Assembly (NCBI GenBank): GCA_034008185.1 | Contig: CM067091.1 | Location: forward strand, 7,109,799 to 7,173,798 | Length of the DNA stretch: 64,000 nucleotides | Direction: 5' to 3' | DNA from: Gorsachius magnificus | Lineage: Eukaryota > Chordata > Aves > Pelecaniformes > Ardeidae | Shown: positions 34,922-48,375 of the stretch, in pieces | Layout: each line of letters opens with the position of its first letter | Position numbering within the stretch: the stretch's first letter is position 1 | Translations under genes and position numbers: made by a program | Notes under the pieces: model-generated | Databases searched by the model: none | What the model was told of the DNA's origin: nothing | The model's input: the letters and a program-made list of their open reading frames with translations, nothing else

Positions 34922-37900
34922 AAGAAGCAACCTAAAAAAAGGAATTTGCTGAATGGCATTTTGTGCCAGCATCGTATTTATAAATAGCTGAAGTGCCACT
35001 GCTCTTTGCAAGATGAATTTCTGAATATTTCTGATCAGCAAAGAGTTTGAGCTGCAAATAACAATAAATGGGGGAAAATGTATATAAATAAAAGGCATTA
35101 AAAACCCTTTCTGTGTGGGATCAGCGTCACATCTTGAAGCTTACATCAAAGGGACTCAATTAGCAGACACATTTCCTAATTATATGTTCTAATTTACAAC
35201 AAATCTGGGTTTCTAATGAAGTCTTGATTATTGGTCCAGATGGTAAGGATCAGACCTGATACTCTGCAGCATGCAGAAGCACATTGGAAGTGCCAAGACG
35301 ACCACTTGATGCTCAGGAACCAACTTCAGCTTCTTGTTTGCCCAAATGCCTTCATTTTTTCCAGTTCCCTGGGAATTTCCCCAAGCAGTCCCTTTGCCCA
35401 AATGTACGCGAGTGAAGAACTGGCACGGATAATTGCTGCTGTAGAATGGAACAGCAACTCAACCACCTCCCTGGCCAGGCAATCCATCGACTATTAATAT
35501 TTTCCCTTTATAATCTTGATTTGCACATGCAGGGGGAGGGAATAGTACTTTTTTATAACATAACCCACAGGCGGTCACCCAGGCATTATTTTTAATTACT
35601 GAACACATTCCCTGTAAACTACCCACGGGTATTACTTGTAGTTTTTAGTATTAATTGTTCCGATCAAAACAAGCACAGTGCCATAGGGTTTATTTCCTAG
35701 CTGGCTGCCAGGACACAGCTCAGAGGAAAGCAAAGAGCTGTTCACAGGAAAAAAAAATGGCTTCGGGGCCAGCACAAACCCCAGAAACACCCAGATCTCA
35801 CATAAATCTCCAGAAGCAGAGACTGAGGAGGAGCAGAGAATCAGAAGCTAACTCCAACCCATGCTCTTCTCCCCTTCCATGCTGTGGCCGTAGATCTGCT
35901 TTTGGAAGCAGGGTGGCAGCTGCCACGTGCTCCTACAAGGTCTTGGCTGCGAGAAACCCTCGGTTTTCCAGCTGAGCTAATAAAAGCAGGGATGAACAAC
36001 TCCTGGCTGAAAGATAGAGTCTCTCTTCTTCTTTGCAACATAAATACCCGATGGGTTCAATTGCTGTGCCATCTGCATGCCCCCAGCAAGATCGGGGTGC
36101 CATGGACCCTTCCAAATCCCTCTAAGGGACTGTCTCTGCCCTCAAGGTCTTTCAGTCTAAACAGACACGATGAAGCGCTGGAGAAAGAGGGGACCAAGGC
36201 CTGGAGAGAGCACAAACAACCTGGCTGTGCATGACAACAGCAAGGAAATCTATTTCCCTTCCATTCTGATGCAAAGAAAAGAAAATCTTTCCTTCTAGGG
36301 CTTTTTTTTTTTTTTCTTTCTTTTTCTTTAAGATGCTATTACGGTACTAACTGAGCCTTGCTCCATTCTTCATGGCTGGATAGCTGTACGCTATCTTGGA
36401 TCTAACTCCTGAATCCCATTAGCTTTTAAACCTGCTAAATCAAAAATTCATCTCGCAGCTCAACCTCCCTGGCACATCACCCGAGTTTACAGACCCGTTT
36501 CAGGTCTCTGTCCTTGGAGCTGGCCCCATGCTTCAGCTGCCCTTCGTTCCCAGCCAGGACTGAGCCAAGCTCACAATTTCCAGGGGTCTTCCCAAAATAT
36601 CAGTATTATAGCTGCATTTGTGGTTTTTTTTTAAAATACTCTACAGGCCTGTGACAAAACCCCAAAGGAACAGACTGCATGAACAGAAGAACTACGCTTT
36701 TATTCACCGATAACTCCAGGAGCTCTGGATCGAGGCAAAAGTGAAATCCTCATGCAAGACCCTTATTCTAATCTCCTGGCCACCCCAAGAGCCTTTTTGG
36801 CTTTTATTACTGTCTTCTAATAACAGTCCTAAAAAGTATAGAAAACCTGGATAAACTTGAACAGAATTAAACTGGAAGTGCGAAATACCTGAGCATACCT
36901 TTTGCTATTGAATCATATTTTCTCATATTGCTGCAGTCTTATGCATAAATAGACAACTTATTCTAAAAGAACACGCTGTCTAATATTGCTGCCTGGCTTG
37001 AAAGCAGCTCCAACAGAAATTTCTCTCCAGCATCAGACCTAGTTAGACTAAACTAACAAAAATAAAAAAATAATGTCAGCGTAGGATTGATTTTAAATTT
37101 AAGCAGCAAGTCTAACAAGGTCAGCAGGACTCCTACCCTATCATCTTTCCTTCCCCTCTAAGGCAGGAGACGTTTCTAAGGTAGGTGAATCAGGCTGTGC
37201 TTGTGTCTTTCTGCAGTCTATAAAGGGCTTAGGCTAGATACTTAACTTCTGGAAGGCTGCAGTTAAGGAGGATGAAGTGCCTGCTGCATAAAGCTTCAGG
37301 AAATAAAGGTCAAGTAAAAAGAACCTGCAAATGTTGTTGCGCATCGTGGTTTCAAAACAAATCCCAGGACTTCCTAGAATCATAGAACCTTGGCTTAACT
37401 TTTGCAAGCTGAATGACATTTATATGCCTTTGCCAGCAAGGTATTTCCCTTGACCTAAGAATTGTTCCCTTTTCTCCCATAATCTGAAATCTAAGCTCTG
37501 TTCAGTGAGCCAGCACTATAGCTTGCACTGCCAGTCAGACTGAGACTTCTGCCTCGTTAGAAATGAAGAAATTATTGAATGACCACTAATTGGAAATCCT
37601 ACAAGCCCTCGGTGGATTAAAGGAGATTAATGGAGAAAGAAGAGATTGGACATTTGCTTGCGTTGATGCAATGGCTGAGGTCTCTAAGCAGCTGGACTGC
37701 CCACCCTTAAACCGGGTGTAGCTTTTAGAGAAGATTTTGAGGTCTTTATTTATTTGTTTTACAGATAATGATTACTATTTAAAGATAAAAGACTCCAAAG
37801 AAAAGTAATATTAGCACAGGATAAGAGCAGCCAATTAGATGGATGCCTAACATACTCCAGCCTGTCCTAGCGTGATTGAGATCAGTTTGATGCCTCTCCC

Positions 37901-40900
37901 CTTGCCAGGAGATTTCAGCGAGCAGAAAACTCTGGCTCAGGATGGGCACCAAGGTCTGTCTTCATTTCTTTTAGCAGTAAAGGCAGAGCTGGTGTGATAA
38001 ACCACTGTGAACAAGTACTGCAGCGGGGCACGGTAGGACCACCCAAGGTAGGGTAGCTAGGCATGGCTGAAATACGGCTGGACCACTGGAGGGACTGCAG
38101 AGCTGCAGACGTCATCCTGCTCTCCTTCCAGCTTTCCAGATGGGACCTGGAGGCTGGCCTGAGCCCAAACTGAGTGATTAAGTGCCCCTGACAAAAGAAA
38201 CTCCATGTACAATATTGGACTTTATTTATTATCCTAATTGGTTTTTACGCTAAGATGGAGTCACTGCTGGGAAATACATCTCGGAGCAGGATCCAGGCTA
38301 CCCCAAGTGGTAAAATCAGAATTCACAATACAACAGAAAAATGCACCTTGCAATAATTTCCAGACAGTTTTACAGCTGCTGAGAGGTGGAGAGCAGAAGC
38401 AGAGGCCAGCACAAGATAGGACAGAAGGAGAACGTAGGCAGGGAGGACAAGAGAAGAGGGTCAGATGGTGGGTCCTATCTCTGGTTCTTTCCCTCCTGTG
38501 TCTGAGTTTCTTTTTCCACTCTTTCTCATTCTGTTGAAACCATAAGGTTTTGGATCTCTTTGTACTCTGTGCCTGGGCAGCAGACGCCCTGATTAGGGAC
38601 CGACCTAGCCAGGGAGCTCCAGGTGGGATGTCCAAGATGGGACGCTCTCTGAGGAACAGGATGGGTGTGTGGGTCCTCCATCCCCTGCTGAAGATCCTAC
38701 CCACCACAGCTTTAGCTCACTTCTCCCTGGTCTGTTCTGGCTCTGGTATTTTGGAGTGGAGGGCCAAAACAAGCGCTAATTAGTGCCGACTGTTGTGTGG
38801 GTTTTCATCTTCCAGGAGCCGGGCAAAGAACATAAACTAATTTTCCTTAGGTCTTTCTCCAGCTGCTGACAGGGCTTGGATTTAAACCTGGGGAATTAGA
38901 TTTGAAAAGCTCCATATCTCATTAATAATCTGTTGAGCCATTAAGCGCACTCAATAGAGATTTTACCACCATTTTTTGTCATTGCAGAGGTGAATTACAT
39001 GACCTTCCTCCTGGCCTTGGGGGTAATGGTACAAGTGGCTTTCCTTGCAGTTAGCTAAGGAAACAGCCATGTATCCCATGCCAAGGGCATCATTTAAAAA
39101 ACAGTTATTGGAGAGTAGATGAGAAACCTTTTTTATCTTCGGCCTTGATTGCATTTCAAAACTGATACCTTTTTCCTCCCCTCGTTTCATTTACATATCA
39201 AAATAATTGCCTTCTAAATTCAACAGATTGCTGGAGTTCTAGAGTTAATCTGCCTTTCAAAAGCTGGCCAGACTCATTGGATGAGACCTGGGCGTAGTGA
39301 ACTCCATGATAAAGTACAGAAATACTTCAGCAAAGCCCATGCTGAAGAAATATCTCTGTAGAGAAGCTGGTAGTGAAATGTGGATGTCATTACTCTAGTG
39401 ACGTGAAACCCCACAATATCCTTTTTTTTTTTTATCGCCCCACATCAATAGCAAAAAACACCCAACCCCCAAATCAAACTAGGTTTTCCCTTTATTCTGG
39501 AATGAGTCTGGTTTGATGTGCTTCGTTTTGGTTTTTCACATCAAAGTGAAAATTTTGACTTCAGCTTTGCCTGCCCAGCTCCTGAAACTTGTCATTTGTG
39601 TGCTTTGCATCTCCATTTTGCAGGTCACCATGGTGATCCCATGATACTGGGCTATCAATAGTGTCACACAGCCTGCGAGCCAGAGGGCAGGGAGGGGTGC
39701 TTAAATAGCATATGGACAATCATTTGGGAGTTACAACACTTAACTTCAAACCTTTTTTACTTGGTTTTTTATTTCTATTTTTTGCAAAAAGAGAAAATGT
39801 AGAAGGACAGGGGAGAAAGACTGTGGAAGACTGACAAAGCATGTGAGAGAGTAGACCTGGACATGTAACACATAACATTTCTGTATGATTTCATAACTTT
39901 CACATAAACAAAAAGATAACAAAATGGAGCGATCAACACAAAAGCCTGGAATCCCACAAAGATTGATCTCTTGATTTCTTGGGCAACAGTAGGAAAAGAA
40001 ACTCTTTTTGTCTGGAGTTTTGGAGCCCTTAATAAATCTTACATTAAAAAAACCCCAAAACTACAAAACCAAAAAAACCCAGAAATCATGTGCTACGTCT
40101 CATTTGCCCCAATGATAGCCTGTCTCCTTGAGATCTAATGGGAAACTTAATGACCCCCGAATTTTACTCCTGCACAAAGTGCTCCTGAAGGACCTGGTAA
40201 GTGTTCAGAAATGATGAAGCTCAGACAATCTTGGCCAAACCTCTTGACATGGATTACATTAAAGTCAGTTAGGAAAGCACGGGTGAGAAGGCTCTGCTAA
40301 CTCCAGTGAGCAACACAGTTAACCCTAGTGTGTCCTATCTGGGTTCACTCCTGATCCTGCAATGGTCCGATTCAGCTAAATGCCAGGTATTTTCCTCATC
40401 AAGGCTGGATGTTCTCCCTTTGCCCTGACAGTGTAAAGGATGGCAGTCAAGAGGCAGGACTGTGCCTGTAGCGTCAACGTGTGTGTAGGGTCCAAAATGT
40501 TGGTGCAATCTGACAAATCCTTGCCAGACAAGAAGTTACCCAAGTGCTCTGTGAGATCGAAGTCCCAAGGAGAAAGACTGAAGTGCCAATGCCCAGGCTG
40601 GCACTGACCAGTACTATCACACCATGACAGTTACTGCTCCTTCGTGGCCCAACTTATCCCTTCAAAAACATCAAAATAATGTCCTTCTCTGTAATATGTT
40701 TTAACCTTTAAGCACAGGAATAATTTACTAAGGGGGAAAGACCTTACGAAGAGAGGAAAGGAAGGTCTAGGAGATGTCAAATTTGCCCTAAGATAGCACT
40801 TTCTCACCTATTGTTTCTCTTCTTAGTTTTATCCTGTTCCTATTCTCTGACTCTAAGGGGAATCCAGACACCCAGCTCAGATACAAGCATCCGCACCACA

Positions 40901-42014
40901 GACACAGACATCTGGTTATAGCTCCTGGCTGAGCACAGACATCCTTCCGTCTCTGTCCTGTGTTTGCCAGATGTATTTTGAGCTGAGGATGAGCTCAAAT
41001 TTAGGCCCAACACAGACTATATATACATATATATATGTAATGTCTATGTCTTTTATCCCTAAAGGAAGAAAAAGTAATAATAGTTTGCATCTAAGGCTGC
41101 TGAGGAAATACCCCTGGTCCTGTAGAAAAAATGATCAGATTTTACTGATCATCTCAAGATAAATTTGTGAGAAATCAACTGTTCTCCAGCCTTCTGAATA
41201 CCACGAGTGTCTAAAGTTCGGTAGCTAATAAAATCATATTGTATTGTCTTGCTTGCTTTGTAAGATGCTGCTATGCCAGACCTCTGCGGAATTACTGGAG
41301 TCAGTGATAAATCTTGCCCAAATATCTCCATCGACATAAATTCAAAGAAAAAAAAATCTATTTTTCCTTGCAGGAGAAACAAAACCAAAAACCTAGAAGA
41401 GAGCTCAGATCCGTACAACAGACCCTCAGATAGCAACAGTCCAGCTAATACACACGCGCTTAATTCTTCCTCTCTCCAGTTGTGCCATTGCAGGACTGAC
41501 AAGGAGAGAGATGACCCAAATGACAGATTCCCTTAATACCACAAGCTCTTCTAATAAAATGAAGAGAAATAAATCTATCTATTAATTTTTAAAACTGTTT
41601 CCCCTCCCTCTCCATGAGCTGTGTGAGACAAATATACTCACTCAATGGGTCTTCACGCCAATGGAACCATACATCAGAGCCCATCAATACCATTTACAGC
41701 CTGGCATGGTAAAGGAGTAACGGACATTTTCACTGTCTGTCTTACACCTCACCCCAAGAGTCTTCAGCTGGTAAAAAAAGTATGGTTCCTCCCATCAGCA
41801 GCAATGCTCATTTGATGTCACTGAACATCTAGTTAGCTCTGCTATGAGCCTGTAAGCTTTTCCTCTGCTAAAACAGCATATCCTAAAAGCTCCTCGCTGC
41901 AGTCCCAAAAATCTAGCTGGAGTGGCATCAGAGATTTTCCACCTTAGCACACACTTAAGACACTCTAAAGATACACCAGTCCCAAAGGTATACCTTGAAT
42001 GTGCAACCTGCCGC

Positions 42015-42040
42015 AAAAAAAAATAAAAAAAAAAAAAAAA
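42015..42040 (+). repeat. Poly-A tract (A9 T A16)
   Basis: Twenty-five of 26 bases are A. It ends 11 bases before the 5' break of the following CR1 copy. CR1 does not end in poly-A and the tract lies on its 5' side, so it is not that element's tail. It is probably a pre-existing A-rich target or slippage product. Confidence 0.85.
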
Positions 42041-42051
42041 TTAACTGAGTA

Positions 42052-42553
42052 ATGGGCCAAGGCCAACTGTATGAGATTCAACAAGGCCATGGGCCAGGTC
42101 CTGCCCTGGGGTCACAACAACCCCATGCAATGCTACAGGCATGGGGAAGAGTGGCTGGAAAGCTGCCTGGTGGAAAAGGACCTGGGGGTGTTGGTAACAG
42201 CGGCTGAATATGAGCCAGCAGTGTGCCCAGGTGGCCAAGAGGGCCAACAGCATCCTGGCATGTATCAGGGATGGCGTGGCCAGCAGGAGCAAGGCAGTGG
42301 CCGTGCCCCTGTCCTGGGCACTGGTGAGGTCACCACTTGAATGCTGGGTTCAGGGTTGGGCCCCTCCCTCCCAGAAGGACATGAAGGGGCTGGAGCATGT
42401 CCAGAGAAGGGCAACGAAGCTGGTGAGGGGTCTGGAGCCCAGGGCTGATGGGGAGTGGCCGAGGGACCTGGGGGCGTTCAGCCTGGAGAATAGGAGACTA
42501 TGGGGATGAGTAGGGATGGGAACCCTACAACAGCCTGACAGGAGGGGGGTGCT

Positions 42554-42584
<31 letters not shown>

Positions 42585-42878
42585 CGGGTCGGGCTCTGTT
42601 CCCAGGTAACGGGTGATGGGACAAGGGGAAATGGTCTGAAGTTGCACCAGGGGAGGTTTAGGTTGGACATCAGGAAAAATTTCTTTGCCGAAAGGGTCGT
42701 CAAGCACTGGAAGGGGCTGCCCAGGGAAGTGGTCAAGTCACCATCCCTGGGGGTATTTAAAAGCTGGGCAGATGAGGTGCTTAGGGACAGGTTTTAGTGG
42801 TGGGATGGCAGGGTTAAGTTAAGGGTTGGGCTTCATGGTCTTAAAGGTCTTTTCCAACCTAAACTATTCTATTCTAAT
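42052..42878 (+). mobile_element. CR1 LINE, 3' 827 bp (plus), frameshifted
   Basis: The longest CR1 piece in the window. Coding words start at MRFNKAMGQVLPWGHNNPMQ (ATG 42071) and run to LGVLV. Loss of bases near 42197-42202 then shifts the frame. It resumes as [16 protein letters not shown] (42210-42509), stops at TGA 42507-42509, and resumes again after the G run as [20 protein letters not shown] to a TAG (42795-42797). The 3' UTR and a weak tail end near 42878. It is the same subfamily as the copies at 13439, 16306 and 50735. At least two breaks make it a dead copy. Confidence 0.95.
42554..42584 (+). repeat. G31 homopolymer inside CR1
   Basis: Thirty-one uninterrupted G lie where other copies of this subfamily have a short GAGGTGGGGGTCGG-like region. 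It probably grew by slippage from that G-rich coding segment. The tract can form G-quadruplexes and is difficult for sequencing, so its exact length should not be trusted. Confidence 0.9.
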
Positions 42879-44833
42879 GCAAAGAGAAGCTTCTGCTCTA
42901 TGCCACTGATGCAGGTGGTTGTGAATGCTGTTCATGGGACCAAAGTAAAATGCTCCATAATCTACATCACAGCGAGCTTTGCAGGGAAATGTGTCGATTG
43001 TACAGCTGTGGTTGACAGCGATATGACCTGCTTTTCTGTCTTTTCCTTAATTGCTCGCTTTTAAGAGGTGGCAATAAAAGTTGAATGCAGTTTATTGCGT
43101 AAATTGTCAGTTGTGGGCTAAATCAAATGCTAACTGCTTTCAGATCTTTCATTAGAAAAAAAATATCTTCCGGTGAAACTTGTGGACCACGTAAGATCTT
43201 GCTCACCCTGTTTCCAAGATGCACATTGCAACACTGCACATTTCTTCAGAAAGCCGCTGGTGTTGGTGTCTCGTGTTGGGGGAAAAAAAGCAACCCAATA
43301 CTCCCTTGCAAAAGAGGACTGCTTGCTTTTTTCTTGGTAAGCAGAGCAACACCAATAAAAGAAAGAGTGTGAAGTTGGTAAGCAGAGCTGAATATAAATA
43401 GCCCCAGATAAGATTGAGGCAATAGCTTTCCTTCCAGCTGTCAAACAGCCAAGCCAATTGCATTTGAAGAACCTGTAACTACATGTCTTATAATTTGATG
43501 AAAAATAATACTGTGACCTATTACAGGCAGGAAAGCTGAAGGTCTCATAGGTCACCAAATAAATGTGAGGCAGAGCTATGGATATAATCATTTAAGACCC
43601 GAAAGTGAAAGTAATGGATGAACGCTGGATTTCAATTATCCTTAGATAATTCAAATTACTTTAAATAGATAGCTGACCTACTAAAAACTGCCTGCTCTCT
43701 AGTCTTGCATTTGCTGGCCAATTCAGATAATGACTATTTGATCCCGTCCGTCTTCTTTTTTCACGGAACAGTAAAATTGTTAATAGGAGTGAAGGGTTTC
43801 TTTTTGAGCTGAACTTGCAGTAACCTGCTGTTCAACATCTCCCCATGTTAAATTCAGTTGTTACAGCACTGACATTTGCAGCTTGCTAAGTTAAAGTTGT
43901 ATTGGTGGCATTTTCTCTGCGAACAAGCAGGCTCATTTACAGCATTGGCTGAAGGAAACAGCTGGACGTCTTGCTTCAGGACTCACTCGCATACTCATCT
44001 TCCATCATCTTGTTGGCTATTTCAAAATTAACCTTGCGCAATCTCAAAGGAGGAGGAGGGGGGAAATAAAGTTTAATTGCATAAGTAATGAACACGAGAG
44101 GTACAGCCAGGATCCACGCGCCTGCTGTGTTACATACCGTTTCCCAGTTAGTATAAGTATTACATGACTGCTATAATTTGTAGTATGTTAAGATACAGGG
44201 GTTCTGCTCCTGTACTAAAATCCTCCTGTGCCAGGCAAGATACTAACATACCACAAGAAGATGATCTGCAATCTAAGAGGCAGAGGGTGGCTTTACTGTA
44301 CTCAGATTGCTTGCTTGAAAGTTAAACATCTCGTCTCCTCTAGCAAACCCAGCTCTCCTTTGTCAGTGCAGGCAGAGGGATGCTTCCGAAGGATGGCTGA
44401 TCCTGCCCAAAATCGGACACCCATCTCAGAAACAAGGGGGCACCAGCATCATGCTACTGCCAGATAGCGAAGCTTGAATGAGGAGGTCAGATTAGATGAC
44501 TATCAGTTGAAGTTCAATAAGATAAATTTCCCTCTCCCTTTACAGTCTAAGGAATGTCACTGTCAAGATTAGAGCACCTAATAGGTGTTCTTGATAAGTG
44601 CAGGCCATGTATTCAAGCAACAAGGTGGACAAAATGACGGAGAAATAAAACATTCCTGGCTAGATACGGCGCCAAAAATGCAGGTGTCTGGATTTATTCC
44701 ATGTAATCTATTTGAGATTAAGTTTGGAGAACAGTTGCCTGACATTCCCTTTATTGTCAGTAGATACAGACAGACATTTCCAGCATGTGACTCGGATCAG
44801 GTGATTGGCAGCCTGACCTGGTCTTTGGAGGTG
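42879..44833. other. Unique AT-rich DNA between CR1 copies
   Basis: No gene or repeat was recognised. The part from about 43060 to 43960 has clustered AT-rich words (TTTATTGCG, CCAATTGC, GATAATTCAAATTAC) and could include conserved noncoding sequence. The minus frame at 43130-43591 (153 codons) has no domain. Confidence 0.5.
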
Positions 44834-44985
44834 TCATAGAATCCTAGGTTGGAAGGGACCTCAAGGATCATCCAGTCCAACCCTTCCAGGCAAGAGCACA
44901 GTCTAGACAAGATGGCTCAGCACCCTGTCCAGCTGAGTCTTTAAAGTGTCCAATGTGGCAGAGTCAACCACAGTGTTCCTCAATT
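44834..44985 (-). mobile_element. CR1 LINE, 3' fragment of another subfamily (minus)
   Basis: The left end TCATAGAATCCTAGGTTGGA and the words GACCTCAAGGATCATCCAGT and AAGAGCACAGTCTAGACAAG are typical of a distinct, older CR1 subfamily. The element is read on the minus strand with its tail at 44834. Similarity fades near 44985. No useful coding frame remains. Confidence 0.88.
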
Positions 44986-46239
44986 AAAAGCCTTCATTTG
45001 ATGAACGTCCACGTGGTGAGCTCTTTCCTGGAGTTGGACAGAATTTACAGGAATTTAAGTAGCTATATCTGATCATTGCAGTACCTCTCTGTGTAGGTAC
45101 ATCCCAGAGGAAACACAGACAGCAGAGCTGAGGCCGCTCATCACCTTGTTCAAACATCCATGTCTGGAAGTGATGAGGTCAACCTCTTCCTCTATGTGCC
45201 CCCTTCTTTCCACTGTCTGTAAAGGGACCCCAGGACCCCGTGGTAGGTAACTGTAGATATTCACACTGCTGATATCTCATATCAGCTGAAGTGAATCCTT
45301 GCCAAGCAAGATGCTAAATCCCAAATTAAATTCTCTAAACTCTTCCCCAGTCTTGCCTAAATTCTCACAGCAATTTAACCTCTATCCGTAAGGTTCTCCA
45401 GATGTCACACTGACTCTGTTGGATATGCACACAACCACAAAATCAGAACAACATCCAAACATCCTCAGATCTTCCCCACAGCCACAAAAGTTGGCATTCT
45501 TTCTGCCTGTGGGGTTTCTCAAGTACTCGATTTTCCCCATACATTGCACACCGAGCTCAGGGGTGCAATTACAAACAGGAGACTACCCAAAACACAATGG
45601 CACTGACTGCATTTCTCCTTTGGGCATGTGACCGTAAGGGTCCCTATAAGTTGGATGTAGTCCATATGGATTACCAAGGGTTAGCTGTGCTGGAATCTGC
45701 ATTCAGAAATATTCCAGCCTCTTTGCAAGGTATTCCCTGGGCACGCAGGGAGCACACCCAGAGCTGGAGCTGGAGCATCCTAGCACGTGACAGAGTTGAA
45801 CATTTAGGAATGAGAAGATGGGATGCACCTGCTGATGACTCTTCCAGCTACATCCCAGCTACATCTGCTGCTCTGGTAAATGTCCCAACAATTTGCTAAC
45901 AGACGATTGATTCAAACAGTTTACAGAGTCAAGGGAGACGTATGGAGATGACATGTGACTTTGCTGACTTTATTCATCACTTCTAATTGCTAAGCAAACG
46001 ATGAATGGAAAAATAGCCTTAATATTCCTTCTCTCTTGTAAGCAACTGCTTACTAAAGTGACAGATTTTATTTGCTGAGGGAAGGGGAGGTGGTGAGAGG
46101 TGAAGACCCAAATTTAAGGAAACATTGAGGATGGAATATTGTTACAGCCTGTGGTTAATGCTGAAAGCGTATCACTAAAGCTCACGGTCAAGCCAGAGCT
46201 AGTTTCGGACTGGGCACGTCAGTTTTCAGTAAGAGCATA

Positions 46240-46410
46240 AAAAAGGCTGCCCGGAGTGAAATAAATTCTTTTATAAATACCGAAAAGTTCCCACACTTTG
46301 CTGCTTGTATTAAGATGTGGATTAATATAATTGCATTGCTGCTAATCTCAATGCTTGCATACCTAATGAGACACCTGACAAGCTTTTCAATTAGAGACAT
46401 CGCTAGAGCC
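46240..46410. promoter_or_regulatory. Candidate AT-rich conserved noncoding element
   Basis: Includes TTTATAAATACC, GGATTAATATAATTGC, GCTAATCTC and TTTTCAATTAGAG, a run of homeodomain-like cores with little simple repeat. No meaningful coding frame. Texture only; conservation not tested. Confidence 0.18.
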
Positions 46411-48353
46411 CCAGAGTTTGCTTAATCCTTGGCCCTGGTTATCCCATTTAACCATATTTTGAGGGGGAACAGGCTGTGAATCAAAGATCTAGCCAGACTG
46501 GCTATATGACTCTGGTATGTCTGCACCACGCAGCCCAAAATAGGCCCAAGGGCTTGAACTGGGTCTTTAGCCAGACTAGACCGACAACGTTCATATGGAG
46601 CCACAGAACAGACACGTGTTATTGCATTAAGTAAACAAGTACAGAAAATAAAACCTCACTCACATTAAAATCACATAAAAAGGAACATTACAGCAGATCC
46701 GTCTTGAATTACCAGTGAAGGTCTGAACCTCTGCCCATCAGGGTTATTGCTAGAACAAAAAACAGCGTTGCCATTACCAGTAAGGCAAGGAAAGCTTTTA
46801 TGTGTGTATGTACCGGCTGTGTGAAGAGGGGAAAGACTCATAGTACCCAAGCATATTTTTCCCAGAAATTAAAGGGAATAATTAGAAGCCATCAGAAAAC
46901 GTGGCTGGCTCTTTTCACAACACCGCGGGTTTGAATGGGGACTTTCTGGAGCCCTTGATTTCATCTTGGCACCAGAGGATGCTGGCTACCCCTGCAAACC
47001 AGCTACTGGGCACAAGCCCACCCAGACAGCACCTCGCCTCCAAATCCAAAGCACAAATGCAGTTTGATGTGGAAAGCAAGTCACGCTTTAATTAACCAGT
47101 TCTATTTATACTGCAAATTGTTCTAAAATTGCCTGTAATAATTTAAAAAACAAAACACAAGTATACACTCCCAGTTGCTGAGTTTGTGAGCATCTGGTGC
47201 CCTCTGAAAGATTATTAACAGTACCGTTTCCTCCTGATCATCTCTTAACTAAGTAGAGGACCTTCCAGGCTTGTATTGGTTAATATTAATAGTGGAGTTC
47301 TGTGTTAATTGACTAAGAAAAAGATGAATGAAATTAGACTTGTAAGAGAGAAAATGATTCTCAATGCTTCCACTGGGTATATCTTCTACATGGCCCGCAT
47401 CCATTAAGTTACATTTAATTTTATTTAGCAACCCATCCTAGGAAACATTAAGTCCACTGACTCTGCAAATATCTCCTGAATCCACCTGAAAAACTACCTA
47501 GATTTTTCACATGGACTCTGTAATATTCATTCTGGTACAACTCCAGGTAATTCAATGGTAATTTCCTTTCCATGCCTCAGAAGTAACAGCTCATGGATTT
47601 TCCCTGCATTCCTGTGGCAAGGTTAAGTACATATGAACAGCAGAGGAGGCTTCAGAAGTTTCTGACTTCATGGCACAATGATGCAGTGAAACAACAAATG
47701 AAAAGGAGCAGGCACAGAGATACAGCAGAGATTTGATTAAACAAAGACTTTGGGTACCTGAGCTCTAATCCTTGGCTTCCTGTTGTCCTCTTACACCACT
47801 GAGGGGAAATCCGCATGTCCATCTCCCCTTATACTCCTCTTTTACTAGGACATCATTGATTAGGATAAGGTCTCTCATTTGCAGAGGGTAGAGAGATCAG
47901 CTTTTCCTTAAGAAAAAAACCCTATGCCTGTGCCCATAAATTGGTCATGGTGGGAAATAACAGCACAACAGAGGCACTTGAGAGTTCACCTTGTAGGAAA
48001 TCTGGGATAAGGAACAGATTAAGAGAAATCGGATAACAGTAGAGTTGTGTGCAGGGAGCCACAGCATAGTGAGCAAAACGCATGGCCAACTGGACACCAG
48101 ACACAATCAGAGCCCTGGGAAGGGCTTAGTCAGTCCCATCCCCAAAGTATGCTACTTCTGGGGAAAACACAGCCAGCACCACCCAGGGGAGCAGCTCATC
48201 TGGCCGCTATCCCTCACATACACCTTCCCAGCTCAGTTGTAGGGTGGCTTTTGGCAGATGCTCAGATCCTGGCTTGACTGTCCACCTCTGGTTACTGCAA
48301 GCCCCCTTCAGCACTGCCTGCCCTCTTCCCTTGCCACTGCGTGCGTGCATCCC

Positions 48354-48375
48354 TGCACACGTGCATGCGTGCACA
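48354..48375. repeat. 22-bp perfect alternating purine-pyrimidine tract
   Basis: A run of 22 bases alternates pyrimidine and purine without a break (TGCACACGTG and onward), just after a second GTGCGTGCA stretch. Such tracts favour Z-DNA. Confidence 0.8.

Larger units (their letters stand above)
31713..42051. other. Unique DNA with exon-like candidates, no named gene
   Basis: Holds a minus-strand frame with acceptor and overlapping AATAAA at 32193-32648, and two plus-strand exon-like segments at 33258-33347 and 34114-34218. Simple runs include G14 at 34908-34921, a T-rich tract near 36302-36330 and T-runs near 34637 and 39422. From 35 to 42 kb I see unique sequence only. Confidence 0.5.

Noticed and set aside
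37375..37392. AGAATCATAGAACC resembling a CR1 tail
   Set aside because: No adjoining CR1 3' UTR sequence, so it may be coincidence.
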